DNA from: a bacterium | GTDB taxonomy: Bacteria; Zixibacteria; MSB-5A5; GN15; FEB-12 | Direction: 5' to 3' | DNA: 64,000 nt | Assembly: GCA_020444475.1 (NCBI GenBank) | Contig: JAHLKV010000002.1 | Coordinates: 62,001-126,000, forward strand | Shown here: one piece after another, positions 36,590 to 46,800 of the stretch | Position numbering within the stretch: the first letter of the stretch is position 1 | Layout of the letters: each line of letters opens with the position of its first letter | Notes under the pieces: generated by a model | Seen by the model: only the letters and a program-made list of their open reading frames with translations | Databases searched by the model: none | Told to the model about the DNA's origin: nothing | Translations under genes and position numbers: made by a program

Positions 36590-37261
36590 ATGATAAAGAG
36601 CACACTCACAGCGGCGATGCTGGCAGGCGTTATCCTCATGGGAGGCGTCTCTTCGTCTGTCCGGGCCGAAGAGCCGCGTCCCACTATTGAGAGTCTCCGT
36701 CTTTCGGTTGAGGGAGGCTATCTGGCGGCAGACGTGGCGAGCTCGGGGCTTTTCTCGGAGCGCATCACGGGCACTGTACAAAGTGGACTTCCGGCTGTGG
36801 TCGATCTCTTTTACTACCTTGCCACTCTTGACGGTGGTACGGCTGTGGAAAACGTCCTGTCCTTCTCGCTGCGCTATGACGTCTGGGAGGACGTCTACAC
36901 GATCGATTCCGGGGACACGGTGGTCTCGTATACAAGCCTGCCGCAAATGAAGCAAGCGATTCAGACCTTGCACGATCTGAGACTGGTCTCGCTCGACTCA
37001 ATCGACCCCAGCCGATCCTACCGCGTACACATGAGCATCATGATCAATCCCCTGCGGGGCGCCGATCGGGACCAGATTGCGGGATGGGTGAGGGAAAACG
37101 TGCAAGCGAGTGAAGACGACTCCTGGCACGGTCAGGTGCTCAATCTCAATGAACTGATCTCACACTTCTTCTCGAAAGAAGGAGGAGTGGTGAACCAAAG
37201 CAGTTGGTACAAGTCGGACATCGTGAAGCCCGACTCACTTCGCGCACCCGAACAGGAGTAG
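36590..37261 (+). CDS. DUF4390-like secreted protein
   Basis: 223 aa with signal peptide (TAAMLAGVILMGGVSSSVRA) and a mature beta-sandwich of ~190 residues (SVEGGYLAADVASSG, FYYLATLDGG, FSLRYDVWEDVYTI, YRVHMSIMINPL). The layout DUF4390, NtrY-like kinase, NtrX/NtrC-like activator is known from other bacteria, which supports the family call. Its stop is 5 bp before the kinase start. Confidence 0.75.
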   Translation: MIKSTLTAAMLAGVILMGGVSSSVRAEEPRPTIESLRLSVEGGYLAADVASSGLFSERITGTVQSGLPAVVDLFYYLATLDGGTAVENVLSFSLRYDVWEDVYTIDSGDTVVSYTSLPQMKQAIQTLHDLRLVSLDSIDPSRSYRVHMSIMINPLRGADRDQIAGWVRENVQASEDDSWHGQVLNLNELISHFFSKEGGVVNQSSWYKSDIVKPDSLRAPEQE

Positions 37262-37266
37262 CAGTA

Positions 37267-38856
37267 ATGTCGATCAGGTTTCGTCTGCTCATTATGTGCG
37301 TTATTGCCACGATCCTGCCGGCGATTCCAATCACCTATCTGGTCAGAGATCTCCTGGATAAGAGCTTTGACGTCGGTCTGAGCTCGACAATGTCCGACGC
37401 CCTCGAGAGCGGGATGTCGGTATCCAGGAAGTATCTTGTGCGACTTCAATCTGAGTTCGAAAAAGACGTCCAGGGAATCATCGCGCACATTCCGCCAACG
37501 TACGCAGACCCGTCTCGCGTTGACGCTGTTTTCGAGCAATACGCTGATGAAAACGGGACCATCGGGTACTTCGTAGCTTCGCCGGAAGATTCGATGTACG
37601 CCGAGAGCCGCGAAGGCTCCCTCCCCCCAGCTCTTGAGGTGTTCGCCTTTCAGCCGGAGTTCACCGCCCTGATTGAAACCCGGAGTGTGAGCCCGCGACC
37701 GGGTCATGCGAACAATCGCGACACCCTGGCCTACTTCGAAACCGAAGACAAGGCCGTTCAGTTGGCGCTCTGGAAGCCCGCCAGCGCGGACGACGGCGGT
37801 CTGCTCTTTTATCGAGAGATCGACCCCGAGTTCCTCGCCAGCGCGCAGCGCCTGGTCCACGGCCGTCAGATTTTTGCCCAGCTCCGCCTCGCCCAGGGAG
37901 CGCTGAGTCATAGCTTCTTCTATCCCTTCATTATCGTGTACGGTGTGATTCTGCTGCTGGCGCTCTTGCTGGCGCTTTTTGTGGCCGAGCGCATGGCCAC
38001 ACCCGTTAGAAACCTCGCCGAGGCATCGGAGGCGGTCGCCGGCGGCAATTGGCAGATTCAGCTGCGGCGAACCATCGGAGGCGAGATCGGTCGTCTGATT
38101 GATTCCTTCAATCTCATGGTGAGTCGTCTCGACTCCCAACGGCGTCGCCTTCTCGATATGGAGAAAGTTATGGGCTGGCGGGAGATGGCGCGCCATCTTG
38201 CCCACGAAATCAAAAACCCGCTTCTCCCCATACGCCTGGCGGTACAGGAGATGCGAGACCAGTACCGCGGTGACGACAAGGCCTACGGCGAGTTTCTCGA
38301 CGAATCGACGAGGGTCGTCGAGGACGAACTCGGACATCTGCAGCGACTCGTGCGGGAGTTCTCGATGTTCGCGAAGTTACCCGGGCTTTCGCCAACCACC
38401 GGCTCCCTCGAGCGTCTTCTGTCGGATCTGGCCAAGCTCTATCCCCAGGTTGAGACTCACATTTCCGCCGATCCCACTGTCCCCGAGTTTCCTTTCGATC
38501 AGGACCAGATGCGGCGCGTCTTTGTCAATCTTTTCGACAATGCGAGAAGCGTCTCCCGTATTGAGAACGCAACGAAGATATCAATCGAGCTAAAACGTTC
38601 GGAGAGCGACGCAGTTATCATCTTCTCCGATAATGGACCGGGAATACCCGCAGAGTATATCAATCGTGTCTTTGATCCGTATTTCACCACGCGGAGAACC
38701 GGAACAGGACTTGGCCTGGCCCTGGTAAAAAGCATTGTGCTCATGCATCAGGGAACGATATATGTTGAGAGTCCGCCCGGCCGGGGAGCCACATTCACGA
38801 TGGTGCTCCCCCTCAGCGGACCCGGCAACAACGAAGCTCCACAGGAAGAAAGGTAG
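37267..38856 (+). CDS. NtrY-like sensor histidine kinase
   Basis: 529 aa from ATG 37267. The order is: membrane helix, periplasmic domain (~30-215), second helix (FIIVYGVILLLALLLALFV), HAMP (~240-290), H box MARHLAHEIKNPLLPIRLA, N box NLFDNARSVS, and G1/F/G2 in FSDNGPGIPAEY, FDPYFTTRRTGTGLG. The kinase core is of the NtrB/NtrY type (PFAM HisKA plus HATPase). One base separates its stop from the NtrC-like regulator start. With the sigma54 activator downstream it forms a phosphorelay. The signal is unknown, but linkage to an Omp85 protein suggests envelope state. Confidence 0.92.
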   Translation: MSIRFRLLIMCVIATILPAIPITYLVRDLLDKSFDVGLSSTMSDALESGMSVSRKYLVRLQSEFEKDVQGIIAHIPPTYADPSRVDAVFEQYADENGTIGYFVASPEDSMYAESREGSLPPALEVFAFQPEFTALIETRSVSPRPGHANNRDTLAYFETEDKAVQLALWKPASADDGGLLFYREIDPEFLASAQRLVHGRQIFAQLRLAQGALSHSFFYPFIIVYGVILLLALLLALFVAERMATPVRNLAEASEAVAGGNWQIQLRRTIGGEIGRLIDSFNLMVSRLDSQRRRLLDMEKVMGWREMARHLAHEIKNPLLPIRLAVQEMRDQYRGDDKAYGEFLDESTRVVEDELGHLQRLVREFSMFAKLPGLSPTTGSLERLLSDLAKLYPQVETHISADPTVPEFPFDQDQMRRVFVNLFDNARSVSRIENATKISIELKRSESDAVIIFSDNGPGIPAEYINRVFDPYFTTRRTGTGLGLALVKSIVLMHQGTIYVESPPGRGATFTMVLPLSGPGNNEAPQEER

Positions 38857-38857
38857 T

Positions 38858-40234
38858 ATGACCATGACCGGCAGTGTTCTCATAATCGACGATGAGCCGA
38901 ATATCCGCCGCATGATGGAAACCATCCATCGCAACGCCGGCTGGAAGACTGCCTCCGCCGAAGACGGGGATGCAGGGCTTACCCGATTACAGGCAGAGCA
39001 CTTCGATGTTGTCTACCTTGACCTCGCACTGGGCAACCGCGATGGTATCGACGTGCTCAGGGAGATCAGACTGCGCAAGCCCGATCAGGTAGTTGTCATT
39101 CTCACCGGGCACGGAACCGTCGAGAAGGCGGTAGAGGCGATCAAGCTGGGTGCTTTCGACTTTCTGGAGAAAGACTTCGGCAAGGAGAAGATCCTGATCA
39201 CCTCTCGAAACGCGCTCGAACGCTGCTCGCTCGCTGCGGAGAACCGGATGCTTCGAGATCGCCAGCACCGCCGGCAGGAACTGCTGGGAAACAGTGACAG
39301 CATCAAAGCGGTGCTTGAGCAGGTTGCGAAGGTGGCTCCCACCAACGCCCGGGTTCTCATTTGCGGCGAATCGGGAACCGGTAAGGAGCTCATCGCCCGC
39401 GAAATCCACGAACGCAGCAAACGATCGAGCAGTCCGTTCGTGAAGATTAACTGCGCCGCCATTCCGGAGGATCTTATCGAGGCCGAGCTCTTCGGCAGCG
39501 TCAAAGGCGCCTATACAGGATCGGTGGCGACACGCCAGGGGAAATTCCAGGAAGCGCACGGCGGAACCCTGTTTCTGGATGAGATAGGCGACATGAGTCT
39601 TCGTGTGCAGACCAAAGTCCTGCGCGCCCTGCAGGAAGGAGAGGTAGAGAAGGTTGGCGATAATAAAACGATCAAAGTCGACGTTCGCGTCCTGGCTGCC
39701 ACCAACAAAGATCTCAACGAAGAGGTGACCGCGGGAAGGTTTAGAGAGGATCTGTTCTTCCGCCTCAGTGTCGTGCCAATCGTATCGCCCCCCTTGCGCT
39801 CGCATCGCGAGGACATTCCGATTCTTATCGACGCTTTTCTCGATGCCTACTGCGCTGAGAACGAGTTGCCCCGCAAGACGCTTCATCCAAAGGCACTGGA
39901 AGCTCTCGAGCGCTACACCTGGCCGGGAAACGTGAGAGAGCTTCGCAACCAGGTTGAGCGCATGGTGATCATGTCGCCGGATAACGTCATCCAGATGGGC
40001 GACCTGGCTTCGGAAATACTCGCCTCGAGAACTCTCGCCGTTCCGCTCGCGGGTACGCCTGATCGTGAGGCGACAACCCTGCAGGAAGCGAAGCAGGAGC
40101 TGGAGCGGGCGCTTATTCTCCGAGCTCTCGAACACAACGAATGGAACATCACCAAAGCCGCCGAAGAGCTTGGTCTTGAGCGAACCAACCTGCACAAGAA
40201 GCTCAAACAATACGGAATCGCCAAGGCTCCGTGA
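38858..40234 (+). CDS. NtrC-family sigma54-dependent response regulator
   Basis: 458 aa from ATG 38858. The receiver domain has VLIIDDEPN, the phospho-acceptor in YLDLALGNRDG and LTGHGT. The AAA+ central domain shows Walker A GESGTGKE, the sigma54-contact loop GAYTGSV (GAFTGA consensus) and Walker B GGTLFLDEIGDM. The C-terminal Fis-type helix-turn-helix is NITKAAEELGLERTNLHKKLK. Such proteins activate RpoN promoters when phosphorylated. A sequence resembling one occurs 140 bp downstream (40376-40391). It is the last gene of the BamA-like/DUF4390/kinase/regulator group. Confidence 0.95.
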   Translation: MTMTGSVLIIDDEPNIRRMMETIHRNAGWKTASAEDGDAGLTRLQAEHFDVVYLDLALGNRDGIDVLREIRLRKPDQVVVILTGHGTVEKAVEAIKLGAFDFLEKDFGKEKILITSRNALERCSLAAENRMLRDRQHRRQELLGNSDSIKAVLEQVAKVAPTNARVLICGESGTGKELIAREIHERSKRSSSPFVKINCAAIPEDLIEAELFGSVKGAYTGSVATRQGKFQEAHGGTLFLDEIGDMSLRVQTKVLRALQEGEVEKVGDNKTIKVDVRVLAATNKDLNEEVTAGRFREDLFFRLSVVPIVSPPLRSHREDIPILIDAFLDAYCAENELPRKTLHPKALEALERYTWPGNVRELRNQVERMVIMSPDNVIQMGDLASEILASRTLAVPLAGTPDREATTLQEAKQELERALILRALEHNEWNITKAAEELGLERTNLHKKLKQYGIAKAP

Positions 40235-40375
40235 AAAATCGATACGGTCCGTGAATTCCCGCCACACTCTATCCACGGTGTTCAGACCCCGGCCCGCCTC
40301 CCGGCCGACTCGGCAAGAACCTGAATACCAATATCTTACGCGCATTACTCGGTTCGCGTACGCGGCCGGCGCTGC

Positions 40376-40391
40376 TGGCACCCTTCTTGAT
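40376..40391 (+). promoter_or_regulatory. Possible sigma54 promoter
   Basis: TGGCAC (40376-40381), five bases, then TTGAT (40387-40391) resembles the -24/-12 form TGGCAC-N5-TTGCW. The -12 GC reads GA. It is ~70 bp before ATG 40459 and next to an NtrC-type activator gene. Confidence 0.4.
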
Positions 40392-40458
40392 AGAGAGATA
40401 CTCGTGTACGTCGAAGACTCCCGTTCGACGGGATAGCCAAACTGAGAGGACAGGTAGC

Positions 40459-41100
40459 ATGAACAGGTGTAACTTGAAGATGGAAGCGATCAGAAAGCGC
40501 TGCACCATCCTGGTGGCAGCCCTTGGACTCTGTTTTTGCCTGATGTCAAGCACTGCACTCGCTGATGTCACCGAAGATGAAAACGGCATCTGTCTCGGCC
40601 TGACTCTGGCCGGCGCTTCTCTTCACTCGGATGCGACCTCCGATGCGTTCCATGTCATGGACCACGGCGAGGCGCTGCAACTCAGCGTCGGGTACCGCTT
40701 CAATCCGGTCTTCACTCTTGAGTTGGCAATCGGAGGTTCGAGGCATGATACCTCGGATCCATCGATCGATGCCGGAATCGCCTCGGTGCAGATTCTCGGG
40801 TACTATCGATTTCTGCCGGAGAAGTCCTTCCGGCCGTACCTCAAAGGCGGCATCGCCGGCTACAGCCTCGTTCTTGACTACGGCTCGGCGGACCTCCGCA
40901 TCGACGGTGGGGGCCTGGCATTCGGAGGCGGCGTGAGGGCCTTTCTCTCCCCGGTCTTTTCGATCGGCGTTGACCTTACGCACAACATGATCAAGTACGA
41001 TGATGCCAGGCTGTCGCTCGGTGATCTTAGCTTCCAGTCGAGCATTGAAGAGCATGGAAGACTGACGACTCTGGGACTTACGTTCGGTCTCTCATTCTAG
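40459..41100 (+). CDS. Outer-membrane beta-barrel protein
   Basis: 213 aa. A signal peptide (TILVAALGLCFCLMSSTALA) precedes ~8 amphipathic strands with alternating aromatic residues (GYRFNPVFTLELAIGGS, LGYYRFLPEKSFRPYLKGG, GGVRAFLSPVFSIGVDLTH) and the final LTTLGLTFGLSF, whose terminal Phe is typical of OMPs. It resembles the OmpW/OMP_b-brl superfamily. A GGTAG lies upstream of the ATG. A candidate sigma54 promoter precedes the gene and the next gene starts 45 bp downstream, so both may belong to one transcript. Confidence 0.85.
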   Translation: MNRCNLKMEAIRKRCTILVAALGLCFCLMSSTALADVTEDENGICLGLTLAGASLHSDATSDAFHVMDHGEALQLSVGYRFNPVFTLELAIGGSRHDTSDPSIDAGIASVQILGYYRFLPEKSFRPYLKGGIAGYSLVLDYGSADLRIDGGGLAFGGGVRAFLSPVFSIGVDLTHNMIKYDDARLSLGDLSFQSSIEEHGRLTTLGLTFGLSF

Positions 41101-41145
41101 CAGACTATGAAATCGAAAGAAAACTGGTGTACAGGAGGAAATGTT

Positions 41146-42042
41146 ATGCGTAGCCGAGTTACCCTGACTGTTGTCGCGATGCTCCTCGCGACCCTGGCGA
41201 TGGTAGGGTGTTCGTCGGACGATCAGCCGACGGGACCTGAATCTCAGGAGCAGCTGAGTCTGCCGCCGGTCAATACCATGAGCATCGACCTTGGCTTCTT
41301 TGAAGCGGCGGATGTCGACGGCCAGTCGATACAGCGGGGACGACTCTCCGAATCGGCGATAGCTTCGTCCGAAGCTCTGAAGCTCAATTACATCAACGCC
41401 GCCGTGCGGGTCCTTTTCCTCAATGTCGTCACCTACTCAGCTCTGGCTGAGCCGGTTTCGGCCTTTGTAGTCGCCGCTCATTCAGTGCCGCAATACCAGC
41501 AGGACGGTTCCTGGCTGTGGACCTACATCTACGTTGACGACCACGGCTCCGAATACGGCATCTTCCTGAGAGGGAAGCGTATGGAGGACCATGTGGCCTG
41601 GAGCATGGAAGTCTCAAGTACCGACCCGAACCTCCTCCTCGACCACTTCCTCTGGTTCGCCGGGGAGATCGCGACTGACGAGCGGTCGGGATTCTGGCAG
41701 TTCTATGAGCCGGAGTCGAGCGAGGCGATAGCGGCCGGCTCCGGGAGCACACCCGGCGTTCAGTCCATTCGCATCGACTGGCGAAAAAGCGCGGCGAACG
41801 ATCAGCGACTTGCCCTGTTGATCAACAAGCAGGGAGACCCGGCCGAAGGAAGCACGCTGATCTTCGAGGAGTCCCCGGAGATGGCGATGGTTGAATTCTA
41901 CGACGCCGCCAACACCACGACGGGCACGATCCTCTGGTACCCCGACGGCTCCGGCAGTATCGAGTGGCCGGACTACAAGGACGGGGTCAAAAGCTGCTGG
42001 GATGTGTTCCAGGACGATGTGGACTGCCAGCAGGGTGACTAG
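41146..42042 (+). CDS. Putative surface lipoprotein
   Basis: 298 aa from ATG 41146, with GGAGG upstream. Signal TVVAMLLATLAMVGC has the lipobox MVGC, then a Ser/Asp/Pro linker. The body is beta-rich, with WLWTYIYVDDHGSEYGIFLRG and WSMEVSSTDPNLLLDHFLWF, and ends in VFQDDVDCQQGD. I know no family. A strong terminator 49 bp downstream closes the unit started at the beta-barrel gene. Confidence 0.75.
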   Translation: MRSRVTLTVVAMLLATLAMVGCSSDDQPTGPESQEQLSLPPVNTMSIDLGFFEAADVDGQSIQRGRLSESAIASSEALKLNYINAAVRVLFLNVVTYSALAEPVSAFVVAAHSVPQYQQDGSWLWTYIYVDDHGSEYGIFLRGKRMEDHVAWSMEVSSTDPNLLLDHFLWFAGEIATDERSGFWQFYEPESSEAIAAGSGSTPGVQSIRIDWRKSAANDQRLALLINKQGDPAEGSTLIFEESPEMAMVEFYDAANTTTGTILWYPDGSGSIEWPDYKDGVKSCWDVFQDDVDCQQGD

Positions 42043-42090
42043 CAAGGTATCGGACGATCCTGCCAACTAAACACGCTACACAGCATCCAC

Positions 42091-42119
42091 AAGGAGGAGG
42101 CTCTGCGCCTCCTCCTTTA
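42091..42119 (+). terminator. Rho-independent terminator
   Basis: An 11-bp stem AAGGAGGAGGC (42091-42101) pairs with 42107-42117, loop TCTGC, followed by TTAT. It is 49 bp past the lipoprotein stop. Confidence 0.88.
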
Positions 42120-42543
42120 TCACTTTCATACGGCAGCTTGCCATTCTCGACGAAGCGACGACACCAATCTCCTCAGGACATCTTGAAACATGTCGAGCCC
42201 GGTAGCGACGGATCGAAAACTCGCAGCCAGCTGTGGGTGCGTTTGGGCGCACGCAATCGCGAAGCGCATATGGTGGCACTTTGCCACGCGACGTATCCCG
42301 CGACACCGCGGGGGTCAGCAATCAAAGCGGGATTGTGTATACGAATCTCGCAACTTTTTGCTGCAACAGGTAGATAAGAAAGACTCACAATCTTTGGGAG
42401 CTATGGCCCGCTTTGTTCTTAGAGAAATCAACTAGCAAGAATGTCAGAGAGTTTGGTGTTGCAATTGTGGTGCACAAACTCTTTTTTGTAAATAGTTAAA
42501 GTCGGAACGTTGTGGTTACAATATGGAATATCGGAGTACCAAA
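42120..42543. other. Gene-free stretch at the edge of the AT-rich segment
   Basis: About 420 bp with short frames but no start signals. Base composition becomes visibly AT-richer from ~42340. The first half is like the GC-rich flank, so the boundary of the foreign-looking segment probably lies inside this stretch. Confidence 0.5.
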
Positions 42544-43662
42544 ATGCCATCAGTTTTACTACATGTTGTAGTATTCCTTACAATTGTATTTGTCTCAACA
42601 GCATCGCCCCAGGAAATCATTAAAATCACGAGTTTTGATGGTGAACAGATAGTGGGAAGACTAAATATGCCGGCGGATGAGTACAGCGGTAAAATTGTTA
42701 TCGAGGTTCCCGGTACCGGCCCAAATACTTATCTGAACAAACGTAAAATTGGGCGGAGCCTGTTGTTCAATTATCATGATTATTTTGCCGAAGAGTTCAA
42801 CCGGCGCGGGATTGCCTATTTCAGTTACAGTACTCGCTATACGGAATTGGATACGATCCCGCCGAATTTCGATAAAGTAAACAAGGAAAGGTTCTTCACC
42901 TATACTCCTTCCACGAAAGTCAAAGATCTTGAAGAAATCATAAAGTTCCTGAAACAGCATCCTCGCCTAAAATCGAGTCAGTTTATCCTTTTGGGCCAAA
43001 GCGAAGGAACCATAATTGCCACCCTTCTTGTCGAGAACGATTCGGTTGCCATCGATGCTCTTCTTCTCTGTGGGACACCAACGGATGACGTCTTTTCAAC
43101 TATCCAATGGCAGTTTAGTGGTGAAGCGTCGATGATAAACTTTAGGAAATTCTTCGATATAAATGGCGACGGTATCATTCAAAAAAATGAATATGAGAAC
43201 AGCGATCCCAGAGCATTGAAACGGGTCGGAAACTTGAGCTTTGCTGCTCTTGATTCAAACGAAGATTCGCTGCTGACTGCAGAAGATTTTGGTACGCAGC
43301 TTCAACCAAGACTGGCGGCCATAAACAGCGCGATTGAGAACAACGATAATGAATGGATATGGAATAACTTTTTCCGCATCGGTACCGATTGGATTGATGA
43401 ACATCGCAACTTGCGGCCAAACAGTGAGCGAATATTGAACCTGGATATACCGATATTCATATTCCACGGTGATGACGATGCCAACTGCCCGGTGGACGGA
43501 ATCCTCAAGCTGCAGGAAACGGCGAAAGCAATGAACAAAGAAAATATTCATGTCTACACTTTTGAGGGACACGATCACAGCCTCGAGTTTCTTGGATGGG
43601 TTATTCACGAAACAATGCCCGAAGGCTTAAGAAAGCTGTTCGTTACTGCCGAAGAACTGTAG
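42544..43662 (+). CDS. Secreted alpha/beta hydrolase with an EF-hand pair
   Basis: 372 aa from ATG 42544 (GGAG 8 bases upstream; an earlier ATG at 42523 has none). A signal peptide (LLHVVVFLTIVFVSTA) precedes an alpha/beta-hydrolase fold with the nucleophile in GQSEG (Ser153), a late Asp in FHGDDDANCP and a His in EGHDHSLEF. Between the nucleophile and those residues two EF-hand loops occur, DINGDGIIQKNE (205-216) and DSNEDSLLTAED (237-248). Both have Asp/Asn at loop positions 1, 3 and 5, and Glu or Asp at 12. They are placed as a calcium-binding insert in the cap region, so activity may depend on calcium. The gene is AT-rich: bases 42541-42600 hold 18 G/C of 60, unlike its neighbours. This suggests horizontal transfer. 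Confidence 0.88.
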   Translation: MPSVLLHVVVFLTIVFVSTASPQEIIKITSFDGEQIVGRLNMPADEYSGKIVIEVPGTGPNTYLNKRKIGRSLLFNYHDYFAEEFNRRGIAYFSYSTRYTELDTIPPNFDKVNKERFFTYTPSTKVKDLEEIIKFLKQHPRLKSSQFILLGQSEGTIIATLLVENDSVAIDALLLCGTPTDDVFSTIQWQFSGEASMINFRKFFDINGDGIIQKNEYENSDPRALKRVGNLSFAALDSNEDSLLTAEDFGTQLQPRLAAINSAIENNDNEWIWNNFFRIGTDWIDEHRNLRPNSERILNLDIPIFIFHGDDDANCPVDGILKLQETAKAMNKENIHVYTFEGHDHSLEFLGWVIHETMPEGLRKLFVTAEEL

Positions 43663-43663
43663 T

Positions 43664-43699
43664 TGAGGTCTATTTGACATATGAGGTCTATTCGATATG
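43664..43699. repeat. Imperfect 18-bp tandem duplication
   Basis: Bases 43664-43681 are followed directly by 43682-43699; 15 of 18 positions agree (TGAGGTCTATT shared at the start). It begins two bases after the hydrolase stop codon and just before the flanking repeat of the metal island. Confidence 0.6.
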
Positions 43700-43776
43700 T
43701 ATTGTTGGCGATGCATACAGAGAGCCCCTCAATCTATTGGCTGAAGGGACTCAAACTCCAAGAAAAGCGGCCCCTG

Positions 43777-43800
43777 CGAGACGCATTCCGCAACTGGGTG
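43777..43800. repeat. Left copy of 24-bp direct repeat flanking metal island
   Basis: The 24 bases are identical to 52779-52802 and begin CGAGACGCATTCCGC, ending AACTGGGTG. The 16 bases upstream (43761-43776) also match 52763-52778 at 12 of 16 positions, making a ~40-bp repeat (36/40). The nearest genes are the RND permease end (83 bp away) and the EF-hand hydrolase. Confidence 0.7.
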
Positions 43801-43882
43801 GTGTCCTGCGCCGCCTCAACCACACAGGAGATCGGCCCCCATGCGAGGACCGATCTCTCAGTGCAGATAGCTATGGGCAGTC

Positions 43883-46800
43883 CTAAACCGGTCGCCGGCC
43901 CCATTTCATAAAGAGGGCCGGGACGACAACCAGGTTCAGGAACGTGGCCGTTATCAGGCCACCGAGAATCACAATCGCCATCGGAGATTGTAATTCAGAG
44001 CCCGGCTTATCAGCCGCCAGGGCCAATGGGACAAGCGCCAGACTAGTGGTCATGGCGGTCATCAGAATCGGGCTCAGTCGCTCCATTGATCCCTGCACGA
44101 CCGCATCGAAGAGTGACTTGCCTTCTTCGTCCATCAGGTAGTTGTAATGCGATACCATCAAAATGCCATTCCTGACCGCGATGCCGAACAAAGTGATGAA
44201 TCCAACCAGTGAGGCGATCGAGATGATTCCCTCGGTGAAGAAGATACTCACGATTCCACCGATGAGCGCCAGCGGCAGGTTCACCATCACGAGAATCGCC
44301 TGTCGGAAATTGCCAAACTCAAGGTATAGCACGACAAGGATGGCAATAATCGACACAATACTCAACAGTGTGACAGTGCGCGTCGCCTCTTCTTCACTCT
44401 CAAACTGGCCGCCGTATTCGACGAAGTACCCCTGCGGCAGGTCGATGTTCGAGGCCACTTTCGCCTTGATCTCCTCCACGGCTCCACGAAGATCGCGGTC
44501 GGCGACGTTTGCCTGAACGACGATCTTCCGCTGAACGTTTTCGCGGCTGATGTAGTTCGGACCGCGCTCTTCCCGGATATTGGCGACCATCTCCAACGGG
44601 ATCGCTCCGCCGGTTGGGACATCGATAAGTGTCTTGCGGATCGATTCCAGGTTCCCACGATAGTCTGCTGCATATCGCACGACGAGATCGTGCCGATGAT
44701 CGCCTTCGTAAATCTGCGAGGTCTTGGCCCCCAGAAAGGCTACGTCGATCAATTCGTCGAGGTCGGCCGGTCGGAGGCCGTACATCGCCATACGTTCCCG
44801 GTCCGCCTGAATACGCACCTGCGGCACGTCAGTCTGCTGGTCGACGAACAAATCAACCAAGCCGTCGACTTCTTCCATCTCCTGCTTGATCTGCTCGGCA
44901 TACCGTCGCAGTGAGTACAGGTCGGGACCAAAGAGCTTGACCGCAATGGCCGCCCTCGTACCCGACAGCATGTGGTCTATTCGGTGCGAAATCGGCTGGC
45001 CGATTGTAATGTTGGTCCCGGGCACCAGGGTCAATGCCGCTCGCAACTCCTCCAGAAGCTCCTGCTTCGACTTCTTCGAGAGATCAATCTGAACCTCGAG
45101 TTCATGGGCGTGAGAACCTAGAGAATGCTCATCCAGTTCCGTCCGTCCGGTGCGTCGTGCCGTTGAAACAACGGCGTCGTTGTCCAACAGGATGCCTTCG
45201 ACCATCTTACCGAGTTTGTGCGACTCCTCCAGTGACGTGCCCGGAACCGTTGCGAGTGAAATGTTGAACGTTCCTTCGTTGAACTCCGGCAGGAACGACC
45301 GACCAAAAAACGGCAGAATCGCGATGGCGACAACAACCAGTAATCCGGAAGCTACTATGATCAGGCCTTTGCGCCCGAGGAAAAAGCGAAGACTGGGTTC
45401 GTAGAGCAGCTTCAGCTTTCGCACCAGCCAGCTGTCACCGTGGTGTTTCATCTTCTCGGTATTTCGAAGCAGGTATGAGCTGAGCGCCGGGGTCACGGTC
45501 ACAGCCACCAGCAACGACGCCAGAATCGAGATTGCATACGCGAAGCCCAGCGGCTTGAGCATGCGGCCTTCCACTCCGCTCAAGAAGAACAACGGAATGA
45601 AAACGACGATTACGATAAACGTCGCCATAGCGATGGGAGACCGTATCTCACTCGACGCTCGGCCCACCACCTCCATGAACGGTTTCCGCTGGTCGGGTGG
45701 TTGGCCGGCGTTCTCGCGAACCCTCCGGTAGACGTTCTCCACGTAGATGATGGCATCGTCGACAAGGACGCCGATGGCGATAGCCATCCCTCCTAATGTC
45801 ATCGTATTGACCGACATGCCAAACGCCTTGAGAGTCAGGAATGAAACAACCAGCGACAACGGAATGGCGAGAACAGAAATCACCGTCGTTCTCACGTTCA
45901 CGAGAAACAGGAAGAGAATAATCGTCACCAAAATCGCACCGTCGCGCAGCGCATGAATGACGTTGTTTATAGCCGTCTCAATGAAATCCGCCTGCCGGAA
46001 GATCTCCGTGTGCATGGTGATGTCCTGAGGCAATGATGGGCGCAGATTGTCAAGTGTAGAGAGGATCTCCTCGGTCAGCTTCAGCGTGTTTGCTTCCGGC
46101 TGCTTGGCGATGATCAGCATCACGCCGTCCTCATTATTGATCGATCCGGTACCCAGCTTAAAGGCCGGACCAACCGTCACCTCGGCGACATCCTGAATCA
46201 GCACCGGCACCCGGTCACGGGTAGTAATGACTGTCCGCCTCAGTTCGTCGAGATGCCTCACCCTGCCGAGCCCCCGAATGAGATACTCCTGACCCTTGTC
46301 GATGAACAACCCGCCGATGGCATTGATGTTGGATTCAGCCACCGCTTTGAGCACATGATTGAGCGTAAGGTCACGCGCCGCCACCTTGTATGGATCGACC
46401 AGAACTTGATACTGCTGGTTTTCGCCGCCGTACACGAGTACCTGCGACACCCCCGGGACCGACTGGATGCGTCGTGCCACGGTGAAGTCGGCAAGCGTGC
46501 GAAGCTCCATCGGCGATGTGGAGTCGGCGGTAAGACCAACCAGCATGATCTCACCCATGATCGACGTGATCGGCGCCAGGACGGGTTGATCGACACCCTC
46601 GGGCAGGGTATTCCGCATGATCTGGAGCTTCTCGTTCACAATCTGCCGGGCGATGTAGATATCTACACCCCAGTCGAACTCAACCCAGACCGTGGAGAGC
46701 CCCTGTATGGAATTGGAGCGCACGCGTCGAACACCCGAAGCTCCGTTGACCACCGTCTCGATGGGAAAGGTCACCAGTTTCTCGACCTCTTCGGGCGCCA

